A DNA stretch of 64,000 bases from Pachyseris speciosa (GCA_016490735.1 JAEMWC010000032.1:1703501-1767500), one strand, 5' to 3'. Numbered from the stretch's first letter, positions 48,419-60,831 are shown. Notes: generated by a model not told the origin, from the letters alone. Translations and numbers: made by a program.

Positions 48419-48992
48419 TTTGTCCTCACGCATGCGGAGAACGAAGGGGCAACGGAAGTCTTCAGGGGGGAGTGGGTGAGGAGTAACTTCGTAATTCTTG
48501 GATCGGACTCAGTGGAATGTGGATCGTGTACTGCATTAGAAACGTTCCAGCAGATTTCGAATTAGTAGACCTAAAAAGCTTCTCTTGAGGAAGTGTAACC
48601 TGCCTCGAATTTTGCGTTTATCTAAGAACGTAATATTGTATCGAAAAGATAGATCCTTTTTATACCGAAGTAGTCTTCCGCAGTGGCCGAATCGCCCGGC
48701 CCGCTTCTTATCTTAGTCGCCATTTTGAACGATGTTAGCCTTGAGCCTATAGAGCGTTTTCAGTCACGTAAGTAAAAAAATAAAATCATCAACCATTCAA
48801 TAGATCAAGTCAAGAAATTGTGATATTATAGAAGAGTAATAAATAAACAACATCCCAAAGTCTCAGGGCCTTGCGATATCCCGTACTCGAGTTATTCGGC
48901 AAAATGTACCACTCAAAATTATAGTGTTTTGTATGGAAACGCCATGTTGGCGTCCCTCTGATAGAAACCAAGATGGCGGCCGGAAACGAGTT

Positions 48993-48993
<1 letters not shown>

Positions 48994-49033
<40 letters not shown>

Positions 49034-49174
49034 GTAATAATAATTTAGAACTTCTATAGCGCATTTTCCATGTGTATATGATCAGTTGCGCTTTACAAGC
49101 AGATGAAATTGGAATTTAGAAACGTTGGTGTTTTGACGGAGAGGGGAAAACTGGAGAACCCGGAGAAAAACCTT

Positions 49175-49206
<32 letters not shown>

Positions 49207-49294
49207 AATCCACATATGACGTCGAGTCCAGGAATCGAACCCGGGCCACATTGGTGGAAGGCGAGTGCTCTCACCACTGCGCCATCCCTGTTTC
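48994..49294 (-). mobile_element. tRNA-derived SINE with (TTA)n tail
   Basis: Read on the minus strand, it starts GGGATGGCGCAGTGGTGAGA (A-box), then CCCGGGTTCGATTCCTGG (B-box), a body of about 200 bp, GCGCTATAGAAGTTCTAAAT, and a long (TTA)n run. This looks like a full-length SINE. The region 48434-48993 between LSM3 and this element contains the presumed LSM3 promoter and no other gene. Confidence 0.8.
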
Positions 49295-49924
49295 TTAATT
49301 TAGCTATCTCATAATCTTTGTTCTTTCTGATGAGCTATCAAACATTCACATAGACGCTTCTCTTACCATGTTGGCTTTTCAAACCTCAAAACAGACGGTG
49401 AATCGATGTTTTCATGCAAGTGACATGCTTGTGAGCAGACATCTTTATGTCAAGCACTGTGAAAAACTCTAAAATTCAAACTGCTCTATTTTTCAAAACA
49501 AAGCAGGTATAAAGCTACCGAGCTGAAAACATGCAAGCAGATACATTTCTAAAATGTCTTTTATGTGATGAAGATAAAAATACAAAAGTCTGTTTACTTT
49601 TGAATTTTCGTTTTTTATGAGGTCACGTGAAAACCCTCTATACCAGGAGCATTTGGTGGCGCATTTGTGGGCCATACTAATTCTCCTTTAAACTCTTAAT
49701 ACTGACTGAAATTTTAGTAGAAACACCCATAAATCTACCCTAACTGTCTTTACAAAGTAATGCAAATACCAGGAAGGAATCGAAAGGCTTTCCTCTACTT
49801 TATTAAAGAATATCGTAAATACTCTTTGTCTTTGGCCATCGTAGCTTAACAAGAAATAACACACAAACTGCGGTGATAAACACGACAATAAAACGCATTG
49901 TTGGGAAAAAAACTATATCGTTTA

Positions 49925-49965
49925 ACTGGACGTTTCGTATGTTTCAACATACATCTACAGGAGTG
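49925..49965 (-). ncRNA. Degenerate hammerhead-like fold, left PLE arm
   Basis: Minus strand: CTGTAGA, T, GTATGTT-GAA-ACATAC, GAAAC, GTC. Conserved A6 is U and one base is extra before stem II, so it is probably inactive. Confidence 0.5.
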
Positions 49966-50341
49966 ACCGTTAGGAGTTAAAGTAACAACTAAATTTTAAA
50001 TTTAAAAAACACAAAACAAAAAAAATAACCTTGACAAAAGATGAAAATAATTTGCATATTACAAAATGCAAACTAATAGAGATAAAGCTTTTCGCTGCTT
50101 ACATTTTCATTTAGGTTAGGTTTCAATTCTCTAATGAGCAGAGTTTCCTTTATCTTGCAATGCGTATTTGACCAACCTGGTCCCGTTTTAAGTTGTGACC
50201 AGTTGACGTAAATGAAAACATTAGGCTTTCGTTAAACTGGTTGATTCTCTAAGATCAATTTTCAGAGACTAGTATAATGAGTTGTGCTGTCAGTTCATAG
50301 TTCATAGTTCATAGAAAGGGTTTTGTTGGTTTAAAACAGGA

Positions 50342-50578
50342 TTGTCGGACACATGGTGCTTTCGTGAGCACCTTGTGTCCGACAAGGCTTCTCATGTTTA
50401 CAAGCATTTAGTGTCATCTCAGGCTTGTCGAGACTCCTGTTCTACGGAATGTTTTACTGTTTTAGACTCTGCAACCTCCAAGTTTCAAATTAAAGTTAAA
50501 GAGGCTCTGAATATTAAATGGGAGAAGCCTGTTTTAAACCAACAGTTACAACATGTTGGTTTAACCCTTTCTATTTAG
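50342..50578 (+). pseudogene. C-terminal GIY-YIG endonuclease fragment of a Penelope-like element
   Basis: Seventy-eight residues, including HVYKHLVSSQACRDSC, CFTVLDSATSKFQIKVKEAL and KWEKPVLNQQ. This is the conserved end of PLE polyproteins: a Cys-rich strand, the KEAL helix with the metal-binding Glu, and the KPxLN strand. The reverse transcriptase and the GIY/YIG strands upstream are missing, so the fragment is inactive. In PLEs this endonuclease nicks target DNA to prime reverse transcription. Confidence 0.8.
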
Positions 50579-50594
50579 TAAGTTTTGTAGAAAT

Positions 50595-51116
50595 GTGGAA
50601 ATGGTAAATCTGGAACAGAGAAGGGTTCAGAACATGCTTATCACTGTTTTTAAGTGTTTGCATGGGGCTGCCCCGGCTTATTTGAGATCGCATCTTAAGG
50701 AGCGGACGTCGGCGTACTCGCTCAGAGGCCACGCTATTTTGGAACTCCCTACTGTGAAAACAACCACTTATGGTCTCCATTCTTTTCGTTATTTTGGCGC
50801 GCAAGAGTGGAATAGGCTACCTGATGATGTCAGGCGATCGGAGACGCTGGCTGGTTTTCGACGCGGGGTTAAGCGGTATATTTGCCAAGGCCGGGCATTG
50901 CTGCATTGATATACTTTTATTGAAACACTCTTATTGTTGTAACGTTCCTATATTATTTCACTTGATGTATTTATTTATTTATTTAGCTAGTTAGTTAGTT
51001 ATTTGTTATCTCATTCGGAGAAACTAGCGTCATGTATGCTATATCTAAATCCGAAGAAAAATAAAGTTATGTATGTATGTATGTATGTATGTATCTATGT
51101 ATGTATGTATGTATGT
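50595..51116 (+). mobile_element. LINE 3' fragment with (ATGT)n tail
   Basis: Residues from 50595 to 50909 (NLEQRRVQNMLITVFKC, LRGHAILELPTVKTTTYGL, WNRLPDDVR) are the C-terminal end of a CR1/L2-like LINE protein, followed by a 3' untranslated part with AATAAAGTTATG and an (ATGT)n tail at 51068-51116. It is severely 5'-truncated. Confidence 0.85.
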
Positions 51117-51273
51117 CTAATACCTCATGTTTTATACTTGTTTTTATTATTATTCAAATAATAAAGCTGTCGAGCTAAAATTAATGCGGCAAGAGAATGT
51201 GAACGCATAACGATGCAATCCTTGTAATATGAAACTCTGTAAACAGTTAAAATTCAAATTGTAACGAACATTT

Positions 51274-51314
51274 GCAACTGAAGATGGCATAAGTATGTCG
51301 AAACATGTCTTGTT
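51274..51314 (+). ncRNA. Hammerhead-like motif, right PLE arm
   Basis: CTGAAGA (51278-51284) keeps the invariant CUGANGA. Stem II GGCAT/ATGTC follows after one bulged T, then GAAAC, stem III ACATGT and GTC. Stem I is short (GCAA / TTGT). It is more complete than the left-arm copy; activity is doubtful because of the bulge. Confidence 0.5.
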
Positions 51315-51659
51315 TTAAATTTAAAAGTGTTGTTTTATTTTTTCAAACCACTGTTCATCTGCTACTTTCACGACAGTTGTATGTGTTTCGCTTTTCCTAT
51401 CGAGAGGTAACCACCATACCTCGTGAGATAGACTCGCAAACACCTACAGTATGAAGATAGACGAAGCTCATCATGTAGTTAATTGGTAGGTTGGCAAAAA
51501 CTGTCACAAAAGCAAGGCTACATTTCTAGCTCTAGTTGCACTTTGTACTTAGTGAACCTGTAGAGAGAGATGGGGGAGCGGGTGTGAACCCACGAATGTT
51601 TTTTTTTTCCATCAAAACCTTGGAAAACTACAAACAATGTTTCTAAAACGAGATGATAA

Positions 51660-52140
51660 GCGCAGCGAAAGTTATAGTTAAAAATTATCCTTCGAAAACG
51701 CGCGGAATATCGCCTGATGCTTAGCCGACGAGACGATATTCCGCAAGATTAAGCGGGATATATTGCTTTATTATTCAACACATTGATGACAAAGCACAAT
51801 TTTCTGCACAATTTTTTTTTTCGAAAACGCTGTAAAGCCGCTATTTTCCCCGCGACAAACGAATATTTAACAATTAAGCAATCAGTTGGCTTCCTACTTT
51901 CGTTAGCTTTCACAGTTAAGGAAGCCATTACTCTTTTTATAACTTCATTTTCTTTATTTTAACCTGTTCCGTTACGAGTAGGGTAATAGAGTTGTTGTTG
52001 TTGTTGTTGAAATCGAATGGAATATCACCTGATACTTGGCCGACGAGGCCGTAGGCCGAGTTGGCTAAAATCAGGGGATATTCCGCAAGATTAAGCATTT
52101 GACCATGTTTGGACATTGTCACAATGTGTTGAATAATAAA
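51660..52140. repeat. Dispersed DNA-element fragments
   Basis: Two related pieces contain GATATTCCGCAAGATTAAGC-type phrases (about 51665-51780 and 52010-52130) and resemble the arms of the 35116-36088 element. A (GTT)n run is at about 51993. Confidence 0.5.
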
Positions 52141-52600
52141 TTGTAATTGTATATACAGTAGAGGGATTATAAAAGAAGGAGTCATTTTGGCCGTTGAATT
52201 TACTTGTCCATTCATGGAATGGAATGGTCATTTAACATTTGAAGACACCAGGGAGTGCCCTAAATTACAACCTCAGCTCAAAACTCATTTTTTAAACAAT
52301 TCTACAAAGTTAATGAAAAACTGAATAAGTTAGATTATTTAAAACCATCTGAATTTCTTCGATTATCGTCCACTAGCAAATTTATAATTCTCGTCGATAG
52401 GGCGAAGTTTTAAATTTTCTCTGTTTTTGTTAATCTTGTATTATACATCAGGCCCGACTTATTCAAAGAGCGGTTAGCTCTATCCAGCGGATAAAATGTA
52501 CTAACTAGTTTTCATTTATCCACTGGATTGCGTTATCTGCTCTATGAACAACTTGGGTCTGGTAGTCTGCGTGCAAGCGTCTCTACTGGGATTTGTTTTG

Positions 52601-52697
52601 GGCGCGAGTGGCGAGTGAAGCGGGCCGCGAGAGGATTGGGATGGGGGCGCCCTTGCCCCAATCCTCTCACCGCTTGCTTCGCTCGCCACTCGCGCGA
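52601..52697. repeat. GC-rich foldback
   Basis: GCGCGAGTGGCGAGTGAAGC and GAGAGGATTGGG face CCCAATCCTCTCACCGCTTG and GCTCGCCACTCGCGC. The interval 52700-53937 has no recognisable gene. Confidence 0.6.
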
Positions 52698-53937
52698 CTC
52701 GACTCGAAATCAATCTCGCGTGAGACCTCAATCGAGAGCTTGCTTGCAGGCTAGGGATCTGGTTGCTGCGTCTCTCAGTTGCCTGGTGGTCGACCGGAGC
52801 CAGGTCAGTTCTTAGTCTCCGAGAGGCTGATGAAGTGCACCAAAAGATGTTTGCAGACCTAGATAGTTCTATTGTTCACCTCGTTTTCCCGTTCAGGCAA
52901 CTCCCTTTATTTTATTTTGATCATTCGGAAATAACTTTGATAATTACCTTTCGTTAATTATACAACATTCCACCATCGCCCTAATTTTTCAACCAACTGT
53001 ACTGAGCTCTGCGTCCTTAATATTTCGCAACACTGGCGAAAAAATAAACATATCTTTACAGCAAAGCTTGTCTATTTAATACAGCGGGTTCTGCATTTAC
53101 CTCTTTTACACAAGAAAACTGTTTGTACTGAATCGAGCTGGAAGGGGCAGCACTCTAAATTTTACTTAGAAGTCGCTATCCCCTGGAAACAACATTTCAG
53201 TTAATTTTGCCGGTACAGCTTTTCCTGGTGATATTTTGACGTTTAGGCAGCCTGTGCAGGTTCCTGTTGTCAGTGGATTCTATAATCTGTAGTTCAGTTG
53301 TTATCAGTGTTAGGTCATTGTTTGGTTTTTCTGTCATCTTTGGCCGGAAACCCTACAGTCCGCTTTATGAACTGTCCAGGCGAGGTTATAAGAAGCAGAT
53401 CGTTGTCATTCAAGAAATTACATGAAATCAACTCTTTCTGTCGGTCAAGTGTAGTGACATATGGTTACGTTCAAGTTCAAGGTCAAGTTTATTTAAATCA
53501 ACACAGGGATCACTACTTACAATACTGCACTTACACTGCGGTACATACGGCACTACTTGAAATGAAATGAGACTACTGTTCGCCAAGGTCAAGTCAAAAA
53601 ACGAAAAAAAAAGGCAATGACGATCTTAAGCGAACTTCGCTGATTAAGAAAACAAACAATTTCTCAATTTGGACATTGCAGTACATTAAAGTATTTGTTA
53701 ATTTGGCTTAAGTCTAGTGATTTTCGTAAGATTGTGGGATCCTCCCTCATTTTCCTAGACCACGCAATTTCTTTTGCTCTTCAGGAAAATGCATAGTATA
53801 TATGAGTCAGGCAATGGTACTTAAGCGGTTTGTTTCAATATAAGAAGTATTGATCAGTGATGAAAGTTCAGTTTTGCCTTTTTTCCCAAGAACTGTCATA
53901 GCAATAAAAAAATTATAGTTTTAAACATCCTTCAGAA

Positions 53938-54039
53938 CAATTGTCCTACCTCGTTCCCAGGGTCTCTCCTCTTCCCGCCCCCTGGAACGAGAGAGGGGGC
54001 GGGAAGAGGAGAGACCCTGGGAAAGAGGTTGGACAATTG
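53938..54039. mobile_element. Compact foldback MITE (CGTTCCCAGGGTCTCTCC family)
   Basis: A 102-bp near-perfect palindrome running from CAATTGTCCTACCTCGTTCC to the complement. Further copies are at 41459-41562 and, degenerate, about 25613-25680. Confidence 0.75.
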
Positions 54040-54925
54040 CATAGTCTCAAAAGGAATTTACGTTGTAAAGCATATTTTAGGGTTTGATTTAGATTTTTTT
54101 TAGTGATTTAGTTGATACCGGCCATAGTTCAACAAAATATTCAAGAAGTGTTTTGTGCTCAAAGATGATTTCCAAAAAAAATATCCCTTCAAAGCTATGC
54201 TATGAGAAATTTCGAGTAATTTGAAATAAAATAATTTGTTTGCTTTTCTCCAACAAGCAGTCGAAAAACCACACATCTTTACTGATTACTAAAATTTGCC
54301 TGTAGTGTAAGTATTCGATCTGTAAGGCTCTTATAAAGTGTAAATGATGTCAGCCTTAAAAATGGTGAGTGCTGGGTAAGTATATCTCCCACATTTAGGC
54401 GACAACTGCCGTCAGACGTGGGAGGAGAGCAGTCTTGACGGTAAAATTAAGAAGTCGTTGGTCTGGCAAATCTACGGTTTGGATTCTCGTGTAACTCGCT
54501 ATGAGTAAACCCTCGCTGTTTTTCAGCCTTTTCGAGGTGTTTGCAAAGAAATTCACCGTGTCAAATAAGAAATAATTGCATTTTCTTGAAAAAGAAGGTT
54601 TTTCAAAGCCCTTAACTACAGAAAGAATTCGATTCTGATCGCCATAAATTAAAGTTATTATATTATTCAAGAATTCTTCTTTCGAAGGCTGAAATTTCTA
54701 AAACATCGGTTCACGTTTTCCCTTTTTTAAGTTAAAAAGGGACGACATGCACGACCCCATAAATACCCGCGGGCCACCTTAATAACATCTCTTCTGTTAA
54801 CTTAACCTGTCCTCTCTTATCTATTTTCGGAGGCTACTCGTGTCCTTTTAGCCTAGTCGGTTTATGGGTATTTTTTGTCCTCTTTATCGTGATAACGTCC
54901 ATTTAGTTGTCTAAAACAAGTTAAA

Positions 54926-55307
54926 GGGGCAGTGTCACGCTATTGTACCATAACTTTAAAAGGCTTAAAACTGCCAATGCATCAATGGAAACCTTAAAAT
55001 AATGGTCTAGTTTTGTTGCCAACGACATTAGCCCTGCATGGACACTATAAACTCCTGTATTCCTTCTAAGATGACGAGGATGGAAATGGATTGAAATTTG
55101 AAAAAACTTGCCAGTTTTTTCAAAATTTCAAGCGATGCATTGAAAAATCACCAAAAAAATTATTATGGTTAGCTCTCCCTGCTAAAATTTCATTGGAATT
55201 CATATTGCTGATTCTGTAGGAGCATTTTTTGCACGATAACAGGAAAAAGGCAGTAATTTTGGCAGAATTGAACTAAAAACAGCAAAAATACCGGTGACAG
55301 TGCTCCT
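54926..55307. mobile_element. TTAA-flanked MITE
   Basis: Ends AGGGGCAGTGTCACG and the complement of AGGAGCACTGTCACC, with TTAA at 54922-54925 and 55308-55311, as in Kolobok/piggyBac-type insertion. Non-coding. The gap from 55312 to 56167 shows no feature except the downstream polyadenylation signal of the next gene. Confidence 0.7.
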
Positions 55308-56090
55308 TTAACAGACATGATAAGAGTTGGGGGTTCTGGTCAACTCGAATATACCATCACTAATCAAGTGGAGAGCACTGAAATGATAGCGGTTTGGTAT
55401 AAACCTGTCTAAATTTTCACGCGGATAAACAGTCAGGTTGGAAAAGAGTTAAAGGCTTGATTACAATGCGTGCAAAACCCACAGAAAGCCGGACTTGCTA
55501 AACAGACCAGTCATTTTCATCATGAGTGGGACCAAGTGATGCAAAACAAAACGATGACCCTAACCAACCGCCATATTCTAGGCCACTGATGGAGTTGAAA
55601 TTGCTCAAAACTGCTGGAAAACTTAATTTAACCCGATCGAAGGATGACAAACAGCTCCATATTATATGAATTTTATTGAGTGTTTTTGGGCCTTTTCGTC
55701 ATTGCTCATAATGCCCAATTTGATCTACAGATCGAGTTTTCTTGTACAGCTTGGTTGCAGGTAAACTGGTTGGACTCTTTAACAAAAAATATTTATGAAT
55801 TATGCTGTCTTCAACTTTGATATTTGTTAAATATATGATATAAAGTAAAACTGAAATCTTAGTTTTACAGCATAAATTGGTGAACCGAATTCTTACCCTG
55901 ATTTTTGGTTGTAAACAGCGATCAGTAATAGGCGAATTTGGAACCAGAAAAACTTTTGTTCAGCTAGAGAAAAACCAAGGAATCGAATTCGGCTTACGTG
56001 TTGTGGTCATTTTTTTCTCCCATTACAACAGCAAACGCCGGAAGCGCTCAAGAAAATGTGTGCAATTTCTATCAAAAGAAAATAGTCTTT

Positions 56091-56096
56091 TTTATT
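56091..56096 (-). terminator. Polyadenylation signal AATAAA of the ten-cysteine gene
   Basis: AATAAA on the minus strand, 72 bases past the stop codon at 56168. Confidence 0.5.
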
Positions 56097-56167
56097 TGCT
56101 AGACAGTGATTCAAGGGAAGCAAAATAAAACAAACAGAAACAATTTCGCTTTAAGGTGCCTGGAGCA

Positions 56168-59100
56168 TTACTGGAGTTCCTCGAATTCCTTGTCCAGGTG
56201 GCTGGCAGGTATCTCAGTGCATCGGTAGATTGGCTTTCCCTGATGAACCAATGCAGTCAAAGCACACGTTAGGCCTGTGGCACAATGACATCTACTCGAC
56301 AATCCTGGCTGAAATTTAAAGGAAGAGAGAAAATCATGTTAATCGAGTCCTTGTTGAGACGACATTTTAGCTATTAGGACACCTTAGGCTGCCAGAGGTT
56401 ATCGGTTTTTTTTTTCTGAAAGACAAGTCAAACAAGGGTGCCACAGGCGAAAAAATTCGCAGTGATCCAATCTATACCGAAACAAGTGCTTTCCTCGTTT
56501 TTTTCTTTTTCTTTCTTTGTTACGTTCACCTGTTTTTTTTTTTTTTGCATATCAAAAGACGACTGGTTCCACCATTATCAAATTTCATCTCCGTGCGCAG
56601 TTTATAGCGCATTTGTATAGGAGGGTTGAGCAAATTAGCAAAGGACGTTAAATTGCTGATCTTGTCCTCGCTGAACGTCTGACTTTAGAAGTTATATATG
56701 AGAAAAACGAATTATTTAAGTAATAGACCGCACTTTACATGGTCCTATTGGCGTAATAAATCAATACGGGATACTGCGAGAACACGGTTAAATTTGTTTA
56801 TAGATTCTCCTAACCCAAGATGGGCGAGAGGGGGGGATACTCCCATAAATTTCGAATAGGTGTGTGCCGCGAAGGGTCTGAAACCCTGACCCTATTTAAG
56901 GATGAAGCAATCGAAAATCGATACCCTATTTAAGGCCCAAACCCGAAAAAACCCTGAAAGAATTGGCGTGAAACAAAAGCCGGATTCGGCAGGCTAATAG
57001 GAAGCGATCTAAACAACGGCTTACCGCCGCGGAAAAACACTTTCGATTTTCGTTTAGCTGGGTATTTTTTAGCTGATACAATTTAGGCACCCTACGTAAG
57101 GATCACACGGGTACAATATGCCAAAATGGGCAAAAATGATACCCTATTTAAGGATAAGGAAACTCACAAACCATACCCTACCCCCGAAACATACCTATAT
57201 AGCCCATTTGTGGGAGTAGCCCCCCTCCCCCCGGGCTCCTAACACGCCGTCTATTGCTTTTATGGCGGAAATAGCTGTCATGACGCTTTGACGAAGAGGT
57301 TATTCTTATGACATTCATCGAATGTTGCGGGAAAACCAATCACAGCTGTTAAAAGTATGACTGAATGAACTCGAAACATTGCCAGAAGAGATGAATAACC
57401 TCTTGTTGCTTCAAAACAAATTTTAAACCTGAAGATCAAATGGCCTGAAACATAGGGAAATTGCTCAAAACGTCATCGATCAATGAGCCATGTAACTGCT
57501 CTTGAGATCACATTTATAAATTGCGCTGAAGATGCGTGGTTGCGAAAAGATTCCGGCTACACTGGCTTTAGTAGTTCGTTGGGGAAACTTTTATGATACA
57601 GGAGTGCCGTGTCCCTGAACACCTACGATCTTCCAACGAAATACCATGGACCAATTACATCTCAAACAAACCTTCGAGCACTTAGCATACCCCCAGCACC
57701 CAATATACCCAACACAAAATCTACGTTAAGTAGATCAATAGCAGTTTTATTCTTTTTAATATTTTTGCCCTTGAGAGTTTGAAAGGGCAGATTTCTGCCG
57801 TAACCGTACATATAGCACCTTACTATTTCAAAAAGAGAGCATCTCTCCTTAGATAGACGTAGCTTCTTGCACACTTTGACATCTTTCGTGTTCCAGAAGG
57901 CACAGCATTCATCTTTTGAGCAATCGTGTTGAGTTTTACACTTTCTATATCCAGGAACCTGTAAAACATCGCAGCAGAATAGATGGTTTTAACAGGGCTG
58001 TCATTAAAGCCAAATGCAAAAGAGTTCACACAAGCAATCTTGAGAGTGAACCACCGAGGAATTTTTCCGCGCGAATTTTCGGGAATTTGTCATTTCCGAA
58101 AGACACCCACCCGAACATTTTTAAATATTTAACCCTTGAACGCCTGAATTTTAACTCCAAAATACTTAATTATGAGTTAGATGTCCTTTTTTCGACTGTT
58201 ATGGAGTAAGTTGCATTTAAAAATGTCGATTTCTACACAAACTACACATTTTATTCATCCAGTTGGGGGTAGTTATTCTTGGGGTGTTGTTTACTGTTTA
58301 AGCACATGCGCATAAATCAAAATGTGGATTTGTTTGCCAAAAAAACGGAACTGCATCTGATCTTTTCGCCTCTTTCTTTTCCTTTTCTTTCAACGGTTTT
58401 GTTAGCCTGTTTATTATATTTCTTAGCTATGGAACCTTACTTGGCTAACTTTTCAGCAAAATGGGAAAAAAATGTTTGAAAAAGTACTAGGTGAACAGTT
58501 AGTTTTGCAAGAAAACGGTAAAAATTCTTTAGTATGTACCTCTGCCAGAATTGGTCAAAATAAGGCATGTGCGAGAAGATCTATTCTTTTTGAATTCATT
58601 CTCGTGGTAAATGGTTGCTTGACAAAAAAACGGACTACAATATAAACGTCTGAGTTCGCAAATCAACTCAAAAGTAGAATGCAGCCCGTTTCCGGCGGCG
58701 TTTAAAGGTTAATTAATTAAAATTTGGGTGTCAAGGATTGACCGCACAAACAAGGGCCAGCGTCCGTAAAAAGGAAGCTGCATGGAAGACACACAGAATT
58801 GCATAAGTTTATAGTGCGACGAATATTTCAGATCAGTACTAACCTATGATGGTGAATTTTAAGAATTTGATTTAATGACATAACTTACTCTCTGCGTGGA
58901 TGCTGTTTCCCTGTAACGCAGCCGCATCAATGCCAACGACTTAGGCATCTTCTTGGACTTTACAGCGTTCTATTATGAAACGATATTGAAAGCAGTAAGC
59001 GAGCAATAATTCTATTTGGAAAAAATTCGAGGCAGCAAGTGAGCTGCCTTCAACACAGGTTCGTAAAAGGTTAACGATTGTGAGGCATCCTTTATAACGC

Positions 59101-59214
59101 CTTAGTGTAAAACGCGAGATATCTACGTTGAAATGTTACCTTTTCAGCTCGGATAATCTCCGCTGCAACACAAATCAAACAGCTAACAATAAGCAAAAAA
59201 GACCTGCAGTTCAT
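56168..59214 (-). CDS. Secreted ten-cysteine protein, prokineticin/Dickkopf-type (colipase-fold) domain
   Basis: Four exons, all phase 0 and GT-AG: 59214-59140, 58969-58889, 57958-57824, 56308-56168, giving 143 residues. Residues 1-25 form a signal peptide (hydrophobic core SFLLIVSCLICVAA). Residues 26-52 are a basic, Cys-free linker ending TQR. Exons 3 and 4 encode ten cysteines spaced C-x5-C-x4-CC-x10-C-x9-C-x11-C-x-C-x5-C-x14-C, then an acidic tail. That spacing is the signature shared by prokineticins, astakines, the mamba-type MIT peptides and the C-terminal domain of Dickkopf proteins. The N-terminal AVITGA tag needed for vertebrate prokineticin receptors is absent (VPGYRKC instead), and the RCHC-TGLTC segment is as close to Dickkopf. 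It is probably an endogenous extracellular ligand or modulator; receptor, tissue and any venom role are unknown. Each exon is short and could easily be missed by gene finders. AATAAA follows the stop. Confidence 0.82.
56821..57238. mobile_element. Foldback element inside intron 3 of the ten-cysteine gene
   Basis: GGGGGATACTCCCATAAA at the left faces TTTGTGGGAGTAGCCCCC at the right, and CCCTATTTAAGG phrases recur inside. Non-coding. Confidence 0.6.
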
Positions 59215-60831
59215 GATGTTGATCTGTTTGTTTTCTCTTTCTGTGTGGTTTGATGCACTGCTTGCGTTTTTGGTAACGATAATGACCTTTCATCTCATTT
59301 TATTAGCTCATGAAGACTGACGGAGTCGAATCATCTGCAGGCACAGCTGTGCAGCATTGGACAAGGATCGCAGAGCTTTTAAACATTGTAATTATTTTGA
59401 ACCCAGGAGTCATATCATAGCAAGCTGGAGTACTTTCACCCGGGATATGAGCGGAAGTGCTGATAAGGAACGACAGTCTAAGCGGAAGTCAGTTGAGTTT
59501 GATTCTGACTTCCGCTCAGGTTGTCCAAATTCAAGTCTTTCTCAGAGTCTACGGTTCCCATCAATGGACTTTTGTCAAACAATACTTGAGACACATTCTT
59601 CTCTCGGATGGCTCCTTTTTCGCAGTGCCATACTGCAAAAAGAAGTTATTTTATCTGCACAAATGCGAACCTGGCTTGTCAAACTAAATATGGGCAAGTC
59701 CCCAAACATCTGTGCATGGAGTGACTTTCGAAAATCTCATATTTCGCTTTTGCTTTAAACAATAAAATTAGGGAGGCTCAAACTAAAATTTTCAAACAAA
59801 ACAAAACTTTCTTTTTATAGACTGAAGTAGTCATACTAAAAACGTGCACCCAAAGATAACCAAACTGGGGAATATGGTGGCAATAAACAAATTTATGGCA
59901 TTTTTCGAAGGTAATTTTAAGTTGGTAAATGAAATGACGAAAGATGTCGTATAGATCGGAAGTTGCAAGGATGCAACAGACTGTGATTTATCGTAACAAA
60001 ACGAACCTTTGACCTTCTGCACGGTTCTCTTACACTAACGACTCAGCTGTTGGTAACTCGCGATGTGTGAGGGCCGGCATATATGGTCTTGGATACCCTA
60101 GACAAGTTTCTTTCCGAGACAACCTTACCGAGCGTTTATACGAGAATTGCGTGATAGAGACAAACTTGCCCGTACTTGACTATTTATAATGCGTCTCAAA
60201 TTTGCAAATCCTCATTGGTCCTGCTTCCTTTGTATTTTTGTCGCTTTTGTTTGAATATCGTCAAAATTTATTGAAAATGTCTTTCTTTGGTTCAATACTT
60301 GTTTTTATAAAACAAACGCGAAGCCAGGACCCTGGATCCAGTATCGGCAAATTTGTAGTTAAGGTATTACGTAACTCCGAATAACTTTCGCATTTGAGTT
60401 TCCTCCTGACTGTGACCGATCAGGCGCTACACTACCTGCCGAAGCCAGACAACAACTCCCCCTCCCCCTCCCCTCCCCCTCACCCCAAATTGTCTAGCCC
60501 ACAGCGTGTAAACGGTTGGTAGGACGTTTTAAAAAAATAAGTGCAAAAATAGCTCCCCCAGGGTAACTCAGGGGAGGTGTGTGTGTGTGTGTGTGTGTGG
60601 GAGGGGGGGGGGGGGGTCTCGGGTACCCCAGACTGAAACATGCCCTTGGTCCATATACCATGTTTGTCTCCCTAGCGGCCTTGGATGATAAATAAAGACA
60701 GATGTTAATTTTGAGCTCAGAACTAATCGAGAAAAGAGCGTAGGTCACAGCAAAAAAGTCCGAGACCCCGTCAAGTATGCGCCAGACAAAACTGTTTCTA
60801 CGCAGTTCTGATACTTGACTCACAATTAGCT
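59215..60831. other. Upstream region of the ten-cysteine gene, no further gene recognised
   Basis: It contains a small hairpin (AAGCGGAAGTCAG / CTGACTTCCGCT, about 59475-59517), a C-rich tract near 60450 and a (GT)n-(G)n stretch at about 60572-60617. A 133-residue reading at 59357-59758 has no recognisable domain. Confidence 0.4.

Larger units (their letters stand above)
49920..51345 (+). mobile_element. Penelope-like element (PLE) remnant with inverted terminal copies
   Basis: The GIY-YIG end of a PLE at 50342-50578 is bracketed by inverted DNA: CATAGAAAGGGTTTTGTTGG (about 50308) faces GTTGGTTTAACCCTTTCTAT (about 50555). Hammerhead-like folds lie outward on both sides, minus strand at 49925-49965 and plus strand at 51274-51314. 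A LINE 3' fragment is inserted just after the PLE stop codon. The arrangement agrees with the known association of PLE terminal repeats with hammerhead motifs. Confidence 0.75.

Noticed and set aside
49220..49294. tRNA-Gly-like gene (minus strand)
   Set aside because: It continues into a SINE body and a (TTA)n tail, and the anticodon arm is malformed.
57662..57823. Extension of ten-cysteine exon 3 past the GTAAGG donor
   Set aside because: The reading continues to a stop but loses cysteines 7-10, which exon 4 supplies in frame; the donor is good.
59357..59758. 133-residue plus-strand reading upstream of the ten-cysteine gene
   Set aside because: No domain; two other overlapping frames are open for similar lengths, and a small hairpin occupies part of it.
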